Source: Caballeronia glebae
Lineage (GTDB): Bacteria; Pseudomonadota; Gammaproteobacteria; Burkholderiales; Burkholderiaceae
NCBI RefSeq assembly: GCF_001545035.1
Contig: NZ_FCOJ02000001.1
Location: forward strand, 291,091-355,090
DNA length: 64,000 bases
Reading direction: 5' to 3'
The translations under genes and the position numbers were made by a program. The notes beneath the pieces were generated by a model. It ran no database searches, was not told where the DNA came from, and saw only the letters and a program-made list of their open reading frames with translations. Positions 1 through 7,732 of the stretch are shown piece by piece. Within the stretch, counting starts at the first letter, position 1; every line of letters begins with the position of its first letter.

Positions 1-523
1 CGCGCAACTGCTTGTCGAGCGCGCCGAGCGGCTCGTCCATCAGCACGAGCTTGGGCTCGAACACGAGCGCGCGAGCGAGCGCGATGCGCTGCTGCTGGCC
101 GCCGGAAAGCTGTGCCGGATAACGCTTCGCGAAGCTTTCCATACGCACCATCTTGAGCGCGTTGTTCACGCGATGCGCGCGCTCTTCGGCGGACATCTTC
201 CGCACCGTCAGCGGATATTCGACGTTCTGCTGCACCGACAGATGCGGAAAGAGCGCGTAGTTCTGAAACACCATGCCGATGTCGCGCTTGTGCGGCGGCA
301 CCTTGTTGAGCAGCTTGCCGTCGAGCCAGATTTCGCCGCCGGTCGGGAACTCGAAGCCGGCGAGCATCATGAGGCAGGTCGTCTTGCCTGAACCCGACGG
401 CCCGAGCAACGTGAGGAACTCGCCCTGATAGATATCGAGATCGAGCGATTTGACGACGAGCGTTTCACCGTCGTACGTCTTTCGAACGCCGCGAAAGCTG
501 ACGATCACCTGATCGGATTTCAT
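1..523 (-). CDS. ABC transporter ATP-binding protein, PotA-like (3' end outside window)
   Basis: This is the nucleotide-binding subunit of an importer, probably for putrescine or spermidine, acting at the inner face of the inner membrane. About 174 codons are visible. The reading shows Walker A GPSGSGKTT near residue 40, the Q-loop in VFQNYALFPH, the signature LSGGQQQR and Walker B LVLMDEP followed by the D-loop GALD. The start is the ATG at 523, preceded by a GGAGAC ribosome-binding site. The protein continues past the left edge of the window. It diverges from a MocR-type regulator, and such regulators often control nearby amine or amino-acid genes, so a polyamine or GABA-related role is likely. 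The substrate is inferred from the PotA-like pattern and is not proven; an iron or sulfate importer ATPase is less likely. Confidence 0.85.
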   Translation of the reverse strand, partial: MKSDQVIVSFRGVRKTYDGETLVVKSLDLDIYQGEFLTLLGPSGSGKTTCLMMLAGFEFPTGGEIWLDGKLLNKVPPHKRDIGMVFQNYALFPHLSVQQNVEYPLTVRKMSAEERAHRVNNALKMVRMESFAKRYPAQLSGGQQQRIALARALVFEPKLVLMDEPLGALDKQLR

Positions 524-618
524 CTTCCGTGTCTCCTTCGGAAAACTCTGAAACTGCCGAACGTCTCTCCGACGCCCGGAAATTATTTCCACTACTTGCG
601 ATAACTATAGCCCGCCAC

Positions 619-689
619 GGTTCTACAATGTGGAGCCATTTCAATATTCAAAATAGAACCACTTGAGCACGTTTGGAAGAGTGGTTCCA
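619..689. promoter_or_regulatory. Candidate MocR operator region with repeated half-sites
   Basis: Between the divergent ABC gene and the MocR gene, GGTTCTA (619-625), its inverse TAGAACC (654-660) and a near copy GGTTCCA (683-689) recur. MocR/GabR/PdxR regulators typically bind repeated sites in divergent promoters. The assignment as operator is inference. Confidence 0.4.
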
Positions 690-705
690 TGCGTTGGGGA
701 ACTCC

Positions 706-2193
706 GTGGACACCATCATCCTCGCCGACTGGCTGAGCGCCCGCCTCGACCGCACGGCCGCCGAGCCGATGTACCGGCAAGTGCTCGAACTGATGCAGCA
801 GGCGATCCTCACGGGCCAGCTTGCGCCGGGCACCAAACTGCCGAGCTCGCGCACGCTCGCGATCGATCTGGGCATCGCGCGCAACACGGTGCTGCATGTC
901 TACGATCAGCTCACGGCGGAAGGCTATGTGAACTCGACGACCGGCAGCGGCACGTATGTGGCCGACACCGCGCCGCGCGATGGCGCCGCGAAAAAGGCGA
1001 AGGCCGGGGAAACGAAGGCGCCGTGCACGATCTCGCGTCGCGGTGCTCGGCTGATCGCCCAGGCGGGCGTGTCGCCGAAACAGTGGGGCGCGTTCATGCC
1101 CGGCGTGCCGGATGTCGCCGAGTTTCCGGCGCGCACCTGGAGCCGTTTGCAGGCGCGTCTCTGGAAGCGCGCGAGCCCCGATCTGCTGACCTATGCACCG
1201 GGCGGCGGCTATCGTCCGCTGCGGCGCGCGCTGTCGGATTATTTGCGCGTCGCGCGCTCGGTGAAATGTCAGCCTGACCAGATCATCATCACGACGGGCA
1301 TTCATCAATCGATCGATCTCGCCGTGCGCCTGCTCGCCGATTTCGGCGACCGCGCGTGGGTCGAGGATCCGTGCTACTGGGGCGCGCGCAGCGTGCTGCA
1401 ATCGTCGGGACTGACGCTCGTGCCGATTCCCGTCGACGAGGAAGGACTCAATCCGGCTGCGCGCGACATGATCGAGCCGCCGCGCATCGCGCTCGTGACG
1501 CCGTCGCATCAATATCCGCTCGGCATGGTGATGAGCCTCGCGCGGCGCCGCGCGTTGCTCGAATTCGCGCGCCAGCACAAGGTGTGGATCATCGAGGACG
1601 ACTACGACAGCGAGTTCCGCTACGGCAGCCGGCCGTTGTCGTCGCTGCAAGGGCTCGACGACGCGGGGCAGGTGATCTACGTCGGCAGTCTCGGCAAGAT
1701 GCTTTATCCCGGATTGCGAATGGGCTACATGGTCGTGCCGGAGGAGCTCGTCGACACGTTTCGCATCGGCGTGGCCGAGTTGTATCGCGAAGGGCAACTG
1801 ATGCAGCAGGCGGTGCTGACCGAGTTCATTCTCGACGGGCATCTCACGTCGCACGTGCGTCGCATGCGGGGGCTGTACGGCGAGCGTCGCGAATTGCTGA
1901 TCAACGCGATCCGCGCGCGCTTCGGCGATACGCTCGCCGTGCGCGGCGATGAAGCCGGCCTGCACTTCGTGCTCGAACTGCCGCAGTTCGTCGACGATCG
2001 CGCGGTCGCCGCCGATGCGCTGGCCGCCGGCGTCGTGACGCGGCCGCTGGTCAATTACTTCATGAATCGCGATGAGGCGTTGCGAGGGTTGATGCTCGGT
2101 TACGCGTGCGTGCCGAACGATCAGATCGCGCCTCACTTCGCCACGCTCGCGGACGTCATGGAACAAACGATACCTTTAGTCGTGAGCGCATAA
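706..2193 (+). CDS. MocR/GabR-family PLP-dependent transcriptional regulator
   Basis: Fusion of an N-terminal GntR winged helix (about residues 10-80, containing MYRQVLELMQQAI and GTKLPSSRTLA) to a class I aminotransferase fold (about 120-490). The aminotransferase part keeps EDDYDSEFRYG and the PLP-binding lysine of SLGKMLYPG, at residue 331 from the chosen start. Family members sense PLP or an amine and regulate a nearby pathway without acting as enzymes. The GTG at 706 is chosen because GGGGAA lies just upstream; an in-frame TTG at 673 would add eleven residues. The length of 495 residues is normal for the family. It diverges from a polyamine-type ABC gene, its likely target. It is unlikely to control the peptide locus on its right, which has its own upstream region. 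Confidence 0.88.
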   Translation: MDTIILADWLSARLDRTAAEPMYRQVLELMQQAILTGQLAPGTKLPSSRTLAIDLGIARNTVLHVYDQLTAEGYVNSTTGSGTYVADTAPRDGAAKKAKAGETKAPCTISRRGARLIAQAGVSPKQWGAFMPGVPDVAEFPARTWSRLQARLWKRASPDLLTYAPGGGYRPLRRALSDYLRVARSVKCQPDQIIITTGIHQSIDLAVRLLADFGDRAWVEDPCYWGARSVLQSSGLTLVPIPVDEEGLNPAARDMIEPPRIALVTPSHQYPLGMVMSLARRRALLEFARQHKVWIIEDDYDSEFRYGSRPLSSLQGLDDAGQVIYVGSLGKMLYPGLRMGYMVVPEELVDTFRIGVAELYREGQLMQQAVLTEFILDGHLTSHVRRMRGLYGERRELLINAIRARFGDTLAVRGDEAGLHFVLELPQFVDDRAVAADALAAGVVTRPLVNYFMNRDEALRGLMLGYACVPNDQIAPHFATLADVMEQTIPLVVSA

Positions 2194-2553
2194 GCGGGAC
2201 CGAATGATTAATTCGCCCTTTCGCGGACCGGGTAGTAACGGCGGGAAAAATCTTCTCACTCAATTAAATGACAACTAGCAGCAAAAAACTCATAAACGCT
2301 GCTTAAGGCATTGAATATTTGAATAATTAAGAAGGGGTGGAATATCGGAATAATCTCATTTGTCTTTCTTGCGACGGAAATATAAAATTCGGCCACCTGG
2401 AAGCAATGGGTACTCTTTTTATCGAAGCCATGAAAAGAGTGATCGTTTGCCGTGCTCTAATGCGATAGTATTCGGGTGCCAAGACGATATGCGGGGCGTA
2501 AGCATTCTGGTCGATGCTGCGCGCTTTGAAAACTAATTACGAGGAAAATAAAA
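2194..2553. other. AT-richer non-coding leader of the peptide locus
   Basis: About 360 bases without a convincing gene, visibly richer in A and T than flanking DNA. It holds an 8-bp inverted repeat (2412-2440) and ends in the GAGGAA ribosome-binding site (2541-2546) of the first peptide gene. No clear -35/-10 pair could be assigned. Confidence 0.5.
2412..2440. repeat. Inverted repeat upstream of peptide genes
   Basis: ACTCTTTT (2412-2419) and AAAAGAGT (2433-2440) form a perfect 8-bp inverted repeat around a 13-base centre, about 115 bases before the first peptide gene. It could be an operator or an RNA hairpin in the leader; it has no T-run after it, so a terminator is less likely. Confidence 0.45.
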
Positions 2554-2673
2554 ATGCAGAAGATTCAACGTGAAGCGCTGACGCAAACGCAAATTACCGG
2601 TGGTTGCGCAAAAGCCAGTACGTCCGCGAAGGCAAGCAACACCACGGTCATCTATGTGACGGTCAAGGGCTAA
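2554..2673 (+). CDS. Double-glycine precursor peptide 1 (39 aa)
   Basis: Very small gene found by reading the frame directly. It begins with ATG after a good GAGGAA site. The leader is MQKI-QREALTQTQIT-GG (residues 1-17) and the predicted core is 22 residues starting CAK. Leader shape (hydrophobic positions before Gly-Gly) fits substrates of C39 peptidase exporters, and such an exporter is encoded 3 kb downstream. The core is rich in Ser, Thr, Ala and Lys, contains an Asn-Thr-Thr motif and ends in an alternating hydrophobic stretch VIYVTVKG. It is the only one of the three paralogues with a cysteine, exactly at core position 1. Function (bacteriocin, signal or structural peptide) is unknown. 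Confidence 0.8.
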   Translation: MQKIQREALTQTQITGGCAKASTSAKASNTTVIYVTVKG

Positions 2674-2682
2674 CGGCTTGTT

Positions 2683-2701
2683 TTCTCCGTCTATCGGAGA
2701 A
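2683..2701 (+). promoter_or_regulatory. Hairpin after peptide gene 1
   Basis: TTCTCCG, loop TCTAT, CGGAGAA: a perfect 7-bp stem nine bases after the stop codon. No downstream T-run, so partial attenuation or mRNA stabilisation is more likely than full termination. Confidence 0.5.
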
Positions 2702-2846
2702 GCTTGTGCCGGCACGCCAGTTCATTGGGGTTGTCGGTAAGAACCGAGGGAAATCGACTAACCACTGAATCGCCATTCTGACAATTCGGCGGGTAGCCGT
2801 TCCGCTTGGAAAATCGTCTGTTGAATTTCATTTGGAAAATAGCACC

Positions 2847-2969
2847 ATGCAAAAAATCGACCGTAGTCTCTTGGCTCAGGCTCAAATTTCTGGCGGCGCG
2901 GGTAAGAGCGGGGGCAGTAGCTCGACTGCGACGAACACCACTGACGTGACTATCAAGATCAGCGGCTAA
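2847..2969 (+). CDS. Double-glycine precursor peptide 2 (40 aa)
   Basis: Second paralogue. The leader MQKI-DRSLLAQAQIS-GG is 17 residues long and the core of 23 residues begins AGK and ends TTDVTIKISG. Positions Met1-Ile4, Arg6, Leu9, Gln11, Gln13, Gly16-Gly17, core Lys3 and the core Asn-Thr-Thr are shared with the other two peptides. A weak GGAAAA lies about ten bases before the ATG. The alternating pattern of the core end suggests a beta strand. It is predicted to be cleaved after Gly17 by the C39 domain of the exporter at 5618. Product activity is unknown. Confidence 0.8.
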   Translation: MQKIDRSLLAQAQISGGAGKSGGSSSTATNTTDVTIKISG

Positions 2970-2977
2970 AAACGGCG

Positions 2978-3004
2978 ACGGCTCTTGCCAGTGGTTCGAG
3001 CCGT
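2978..3004 (+). promoter_or_regulatory. Hairpin after peptide gene 2
   Basis: ACGGCTC (2978-2984) pairs with GAGCCGT (2998-3004) across a 13-base loop, starting nine bases after the stop codon. No T-run follows. Same position relative to the gene as the hairpin after peptide gene 1. Confidence 0.5.
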
Positions 3005-3037
3005 TGTGATTCCTGTCTTTTCTTTCAAATGCCTGTC

Positions 3038-3187
3038 ATGCAAAAAATCGAACGAAACGCGCTGAACCAAATTCAACTGTCGGGCGGTGCTGCGAAGTCG
3101 AGTTCGACTTCGACCGCTACTAACACCACCAACATCAAGATCAATATTTCGTCGACGACAAGTGGTGGTGGTTCCAGCCCCGTATAA
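3038..3187 (+). CDS. Double-glycine precursor peptide 3 (49 aa)
   Basis: Third and longest paralogue. The leader MQKI-ERNALNQIQLS-GG (17 residues) precedes a 32-residue core that begins AAK. The core carries a Ser/Thr-rich block, Asn-Thr-Thr and the alternating NIKINIS, then a Ser/Thr/Gly-rich tail ending in Pro-Val that peptides 1 and 2 lack. No Shine-Dalgarno site is visible before the ATG, so it may be translated weakly or by coupling. Same predicted cleavage after Gly17. No cysteine. Function unknown. Confidence 0.78.
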   Translation: MQKIERNALNQIQLSGGAAKSSSTSTATNTTNIKINISSTTSGGGSSPV

Positions 3188-3226
3188 GATTCAGGCTCCG
3201 TAGAGTTTCGCTAATGTGAAATTCAA

Positions 3227-3250
3227 GGGCGCGCCGATTCGGGTGCGCCC
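3227..3250 (+). terminator. GC-rich hairpin after peptide gene 3
   Basis: GGGCGC (3227-3232) pairs with GCGCCC (3245-3250) and can extend inward. The following bases are not a T-run, so termination would be weak. It may set peptide mRNA apart from the export genes. Confidence 0.4.
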
Positions 3251-3374
3251 TCATGACGTAATATTTGAAACGGTGCTTAATCGGTGCTGTTTATGAACGG
3301 CAGAAGATATTTTCCGTTCTTTCGCGATATTGGTTATTTAGTAATTTTCTCATCCGAATTCAACCCGCTCGTAC

Positions 3375-4310
3375 ATGGCCTTTAGAATTCGATCAGCCCG
3401 GAATTGGATGGCCCGACAAAGATTCCGCGCACGCCGTTCCATGTTGGGTCGTGTTCCGCTAAAAGCCGTTGAGCGACTCGCAAACGCCGGATGGATGATC
3501 CGTAGCTGGTGCGATGCGCGCTGGCGTGCCAATGGACTCATCCGGGCCGAACTCGGTCGCGATCTTTTGCAATTGCCGATCGACGTCGCGCGCCGCGCTC
3601 GCGCGGGGATTTTGCTTGAAAAGCTAATTGATCAGCGGATCTATTTTGGGCGTGCAATCCGGGGCGGTGAATCATTGCCGGATCTGGATGCAGTGGCGCA
3701 CACGCTCGCGCAACAGGTCCGGTATCTGCAGGGCGTCGCGCCGGGCAAGCCAATATTCGTATCGCCCTTCCACTACGTTTCGCAATACGCGAACATTTAC
3801 GTGGTCGAAAAAATGGGCGCCCTGCTTGGCATAGATTCACTCGCCGTGGTCTCGGGCGTGCCCCAGAACCAATATGGCGACGATCACGCGCTGATTCCCG
3901 GCATAAAGGTTTTGTATACCTATAACGACCCCAACCGGGGCGGGTTGGGCGTTCGCGTAGCCCGTGCGCTCAAGCGTCATGGGGTGGCGGTGCTGTTTTC
4001 TGATGTTCCGCCTTTTACGATGCATCGCTATCCGATGGAGACAATCGGCGTATCAATATCAGGGCGCAACGCGAGAATCCATAACGGCGTATTTCGCATG
4101 GGCGCATCGTTCGACGCGCTTCTGCTCCCGTTCTATCTTCGATTCGAGCAGGGGCGCTTCACCGCTCGCCTGTTCGACGACATCCGACTCGCCGACAAGG
4201 ACGCACCACAGTCGCTGGCCGGCTATATAGAAACCGCGCTGTCTGAAAATTATCCTCAATGGCTCCCGGCCGGTCATCCGGCGATGTACTCGTTCGCCGC
4301 CGCCAAGTAG
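3375..4310 (+). CDS. LpxL/LABLAT-like acyltransferase-fold protein of the peptide locus
   Basis: 311 residues, no signal peptide seen. The second half reads like the bacterial lipid-A-type acyltransferase fold: SPFHYVSQY around His133, VLFSDVPPF near residue 215, a GRNARIHNGVF segment and then LLLPFYLRF. The family uses HX4(D/E); here the position five after His133 is Tyr, so the catalytic acid is missing or displaced. It lies between the precursor peptides and the export genes, on the same strand. It could acylate the peptides (core Lys3 or the N-terminus are candidates), act on a lipid, or be a non-catalytic partner. The start at 3375 has no evident ribosome-binding site; ATG 3411 is an alternative. 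The family call comes from pattern only. Confidence 0.55.
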   Translation: MAFRIRSARNWMARQRFRARRSMLGRVPLKAVERLANAGWMIRSWCDARWRANGLIRAELGRDLLQLPIDVARRARAGILLEKLIDQRIYFGRAIRGGESLPDLDAVAHTLAQQVRYLQGVAPGKPIFVSPFHYVSQYANIYVVEKMGALLGIDSLAVVSGVPQNQYGDDHALIPGIKVLYTYNDPNRGGLGVRVARALKRHGVAVLFSDVPPFTMHRYPMETIGVSISGRNARIHNGVFRMGASFDALLLPFYLRFEQGRFTARLFDDIRLADKDAPQSLAGYIETALSENYPQWLPAGHPAMYSFAAAK

Positions 4311-4385
4311 CTATTTCGCCGTAACAATCAAGTCCGCGCGCTAAGGAAAAACCGTCTGCGAATTCCCGCAGACCCCTTGCGCGCG

Positions 4386-5615
4386 ATGCGTACTGCTAAC
4401 CGACAGCCATTTTCGAGCGCTATGCAAGCAACTAGCCTCCCGGAATACAAGGACGTGCCCTGGCGATGGATCGCCTACGCCACGTCGACCTTTCTCGTCG
4501 GTGCGATCGCCTTCGGATTCGTGCACCAGGTAGAACTCAAGCAGGACGTGCCTAGTGAGATCGTCTCGCCCGCCGAAGTCAAGATTCGCGGAATGACGGG
4601 ACTCGTGTCCGCCATTTATGCGAAACCCAACGAGCACGTGGCTGTGGGTGCACCGCTCTTCCGGTTGCAGCGCGACTTTTCGCTGGCGGCCAACGGCCTT
4701 CGTCGTCAGGCGTTCGACGAACAGACGAGGGACGAGCAGATCCGTGGAGCCGTCGATCAATACGAGCAGCGGCGTGCTCAGTTGAACGCGCAACTCGAGT
4801 CCTCGCGCGTGACGGAAGCGAGCCGGCGCGCGGAAATAGGTTCGCTCGACGAGCAGATCGCGCAGAACGGTCAGTTGGTACACGAGTCCGAAAGTAAGCT
4901 CACGCGCTTGCGATCTGTTTCGGATTACGTAACAGCGGATCGGATTGAGCAGGCGCAGGCGGAGGTTCATCAGAGCAAGGTCGCGGTTGCGCAGATTGCA
5001 GCCCGGCGTCAGCAACTGACAGGCGAAGTCGAGGAGACGCGCAGCGCGCGGGCGGGTCTCGACGCACAGATGCGCGAGCTCATGGCGCGACACAGCGCCG
5101 AAATTCGAGATATCCGCTCGCGCTATGAGCGCGAGCGTCAGGATACGACGGTGTCGGCGCCGCAGTCGGGTGTCATCAAGTTTTCCAGCCTGGTGACGGG
5201 CAGGATGCTGACGGAAGACGATGTCGCACTCGTCATCGCGACGAGTGACAACGGTGCGCTTCGCGCCGCGTTGCGCATTCCTTCCCGGCGACGCGGCTTC
5301 GTCAAGGAAGGCCAGACCGTCAGGCTGAAGTTCGACGCGTTCCCATACGTCAAATTCGGCACTTACGAAGCAACGATCGATTCCATTTCCGAGACGACAG
5401 TAGGCACGGGCGCGTCGAGTGATCAGCAAGGCAAAGGGGCGAGCAGTGATGGCGAATACATGGCATGGGTCACGCTGCGCGGCAAGACGTTCGACTTCGA
5501 CGGGCAGCACTTCGCGATCCTGCCAGGCATGAGGGCGACGGCGAGCATCGTCGTGGAGCGCAGAACGATTGCCGAGTGGGTGCTTGCACCTTTGTTCCGT
5601 ATGTTGAGAAGTTGA
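4386..5615 (+). CDS. HlyD/CvaA-type periplasmic adaptor of type I secretion
   Basis: Membrane-fusion protein of 409 residues linking an inner-membrane ABC exporter to an outer-membrane channel. One transmembrane segment lies near residues 28-50 (WIAYATSTFLVGAIAFGFV), followed by a lipoyl-like half (VSAIYAKPNEHVAVGAPLF), a long Gln/Arg/Glu-rich coiled-coil region (about 85-235), the second lipoyl half (TVSAPQSGVI) and a beta-barrel region up to LPGMRATASIVVERR. This order matches bacteriocin-type HlyD proteins. An in-frame TTG at 4377 and an ATG at 4422 are alternative starts. The ABC exporter begins two bases after its stop, which implies coupled translation. Confidence 0.88.
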   Translation: MRTANRQPFSSAMQATSLPEYKDVPWRWIAYATSTFLVGAIAFGFVHQVELKQDVPSEIVSPAEVKIRGMTGLVSAIYAKPNEHVAVGAPLFRLQRDFSLAANGLRRQAFDEQTRDEQIRGAVDQYEQRRAQLNAQLESSRVTEASRRAEIGSLDEQIAQNGQLVHESESKLTRLRSVSDYVTADRIEQAQAEVHQSKVAVAQIAARRQQLTGEVEETRSARAGLDAQMRELMARHSAEIRDIRSRYERERQDTTVSAPQSGVIKFSSLVTGRMLTEDDVALVIATSDNGALRAALRIPSRRRGFVKEGQTVRLKFDAFPYVKFGTYEATIDSISETTVGTGASSDQQGKGASSDGEYMAWVTLRGKTFDFDGQHFAILPGMRATASIVVERRTIAEWVLAPLFRMLRS

Positions 5616-5617
5616 CA

Positions 5618-7732
5618 GTGCGAGTCATATACCAAAATGAAGTGGCGGAGTGCGGCTATGCCTGCCTCGCCATGGTGCTTTCCCATCACGGAAGAGCCAC
5701 TGAAGTGCGCGAGCTTTCCGCGCACAAGCCGATTTCCGCGAACGGTCTGACGTTGATGGATCTCTACGACGTCGCCGTCGAGTTCGGATTGTCCGTGCAG
5801 GCGTACCGGTTCGACCCATCGGACCTGTCGCAGATCAAAAAAGGGTCGATCCTCCACTTCGGCGGCGCGCATTTCGTCGTATTTGAAAAGTACGGTCGGG
5901 GCTTCGTCCAGGTGCTCGACCCGGCGAGCGGGCGGCGGCGTGTATCCATGGATATGTTCATGAGCGCCGTCTCGGGCTTTTTGCTGGAGTTCGCGCCCAC
6001 GCCGGAGATGCCGCGCATCTCCTCGAAGTCGCGCGTGCCCGCCGCGGTGAAGCGCGTGCGCGCGCTCAATCCGCAATTGAACGCGCAGATCGCCAAGGTG
6101 CTGTTCGTGGCGCTGGGAAGTCAGTTCGCGATTCTTGCGTCACCGTATTTCGGCAGCCTGGTGCTCGACTACGTCGTCGCAGCAGACAACCGCAATCTGC
6201 TGAACGTACTGACGGTGACGTTCGCCAGCATCTTCCTGATCGGCGCACTGAGCCAGTATGTGCAGGCTTACCTCACCGAATTGTTGAACGGGCTGGCGCA
6301 GGTCAACGTCACGGAAGCGCTGATGGGCCACCTGCTGCGCAACCCGATGCCCTGGTTCGAGAAGCGTCACGTAGGCGATGTCTTCGCGAAGGTGAAAGCG
6401 CAGGACGAAATCAACAACTTCGCGACGCGTACCACGGTGTCTCTCATCATCGACCTGACGGTGGGCACGCTCGCGCTGGGCCTCATGATCATGCAGAGTC
6501 CGAAGCTTACGATCGTCGCGGTGCTCGTCTTTGCGGTCTACATGGCGTTCGCATTCAGCATGTACCCGTCGATGCGCGACACGCATGCGCTCGTCATGGA
6601 GACGTCCGCGCGCTGCGACGACTCGCTGATAGAAACCATCCGCGCGGCGTCGCTGCTCAAGCTCGCGCAAGGGGAGACGCGCCGCACCGCGATCTTCACG
6701 ACGCTCTACGAGCAGTTCGTCGCAGCCCGGCTCTCGAGCGCCCGGTTGGCATCCGCGCGCGACGCGATCCTCAAGCTGTTGCAGTATGCAGACACGATTT
6801 TGATCACATGGATGGCCGCACGACTCATGCTGGGCGGAAAAATCTCCGTCGGTGTGTTCTATTCCTTTCTGATCTACAAGTCGCTGTTGTCCGAACGCTT
6901 CTCGCGCGCCATCAATGCGGCCTTCGAGTATTTCATGCTGAGTGTGCCTACCGCCCGAGTCGACGACATCACGGAGGCGAAGAACGAACGCTATACGCCT
7001 TTGAAGGATAGTCAGCGCGCCACGGAGGTTCGCGTATTCGACAAGCTGGAAGTCCGCGATGTCACGTTCAGCTACGGCGTGTCCGACGAGCCCGTCCTGC
7101 GCGACGCGAGCTTCGAGGTGCGCAAGGGCGACAAGATCGCCATTGTCGGACCATCGGGCAGTGGCAAATCCACGCTGTTCAAATTGCTCTCGGCAGCCGA
7201 GACACTGCAGCAAGGAAACATTGTCCTCAATGGTATCGCGTGGCCGAATCTTGCCGTCGACGAGATCCGCCGGCATCAGGCGCACATGCGCCAGGGCGAC
7301 ATCATCCTGCATGGCTCCATCGCCGACAACATTACGCTTTTTGCCGGCAATCCCGACGAGGCGCGCATGCATTCGCTACTCGAACAAGTTGGTCTGATCG
7401 ACGACATCATGCGCTTGCCGATGCGCACGCGCACCGTGATCAGCGACACGATCGCCAATATCTCCGCGGGCCAACGGCAGCGGTTGCTGCTGGCGCGCGC
7501 GCTGTATCAGGATCGCGAACTGCTGTTGCTCGACGAACCGACTTCGAATCTCGACCCGGTTTCCGTGCGCCGGATCGCGGACTTGCTATGCAGTCTCGAC
7601 CGGACCGTGGTTGTCATCACGCACGACATGTCACTCGCATCGGTGTTCGATACCCGCTACCGCTTCGCAAATGGCGCGCTCGAACGGGAGCACGCGGTCG
7701 AGGCCCACGCTGGCGAGGAAGTCATCGCATGA
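5618..7732 (+). CDS. Peptidase-containing ABC transporter (C39 peptidase, permease, ATPase)
   Basis: 704-residue exporter that should cut the double-glycine leaders and pump the cores across the inner membrane. The C39 domain (1-125) has oxyanion Gln6, catalytic Cys12 in ECGYACLAMV, His85 and Asp101 in DPASGRR, so the protease looks active. A six-helix membrane domain covers about 155-440. The ATPase domain has Walker A at 511-519 (GPSGSGKST), Walker B LLLLDEP and a switch His in ITHD. Its signature reads ISAGQ where LSGGQ is usual. The GTG start at 5618 follows GAGAAG and lies two bases after the adaptor stop; a TTG at 5612 is an alternative. The stop overlaps the start of the outer-membrane gene by four bases. 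Confidence 0.92.
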   Translation: MRVIYQNEVAECGYACLAMVLSHHGRATEVRELSAHKPISANGLTLMDLYDVAVEFGLSVQAYRFDPSDLSQIKKGSILHFGGAHFVVFEKYGRGFVQVLDPASGRRRVSMDMFMSAVSGFLLEFAPTPEMPRISSKSRVPAAVKRVRALNPQLNAQIAKVLFVALGSQFAILASPYFGSLVLDYVVAADNRNLLNVLTVTFASIFLIGALSQYVQAYLTELLNGLAQVNVTEALMGHLLRNPMPWFEKRHVGDVFAKVKAQDEINNFATRTTVSLIIDLTVGTLALGLMIMQSPKLTIVAVLVFAVYMAFAFSMYPSMRDTHALVMETSARCDDSLIETIRAASLLKLAQGETRRTAIFTTLYEQFVAARLSSARLASARDAILKLLQYADTILITWMAARLMLGGKISVGVFYSFLIYKSLLSERFSRAINAAFEYFMLSVPTARVDDITEAKNERYTPLKDSQRATEVRVFDKLEVRDVTFSYGVSDEPVLRDASFEVRKGDKIAIVGPSGSGKSTLFKLLSAAETLQQGNIVLNGIAWPNLAVDEIRRHQAHMRQGDIILHGSIADNITLFAGNPDEARMHSLLEQVGLIDDIMRLPMRTRTVISDTIANISAGQRQRLLLARALYQDRELLLLDEPTSNLDPVSVRRIADLLCSLDRTVVVITHDMSLASVFDTRYRFANGALEREHAVEAHAGEEVIA

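Noticed and set aside
592..2166. Long open frame on the minus strand across the MocR gene
   Set aside because: Arg/His/Ala-rich composition typical of a GC-rich antisense frame, and the plus strand holds a clear MocR protein.
2554..3187. Lanthipeptide or lasso-peptide interpretation
   Set aside because: No LanM, LanB/C, B1/B2 or cyclase-like gene is present, and two of the three cores have no cysteine.
3265..3462. Possible fourth small peptide (65 aa) after the three precursors
   Set aside because: It lacks the shared leader and a Gly-Gly site, has no ribosome-binding site and overlaps the acyltransferase-like gene.
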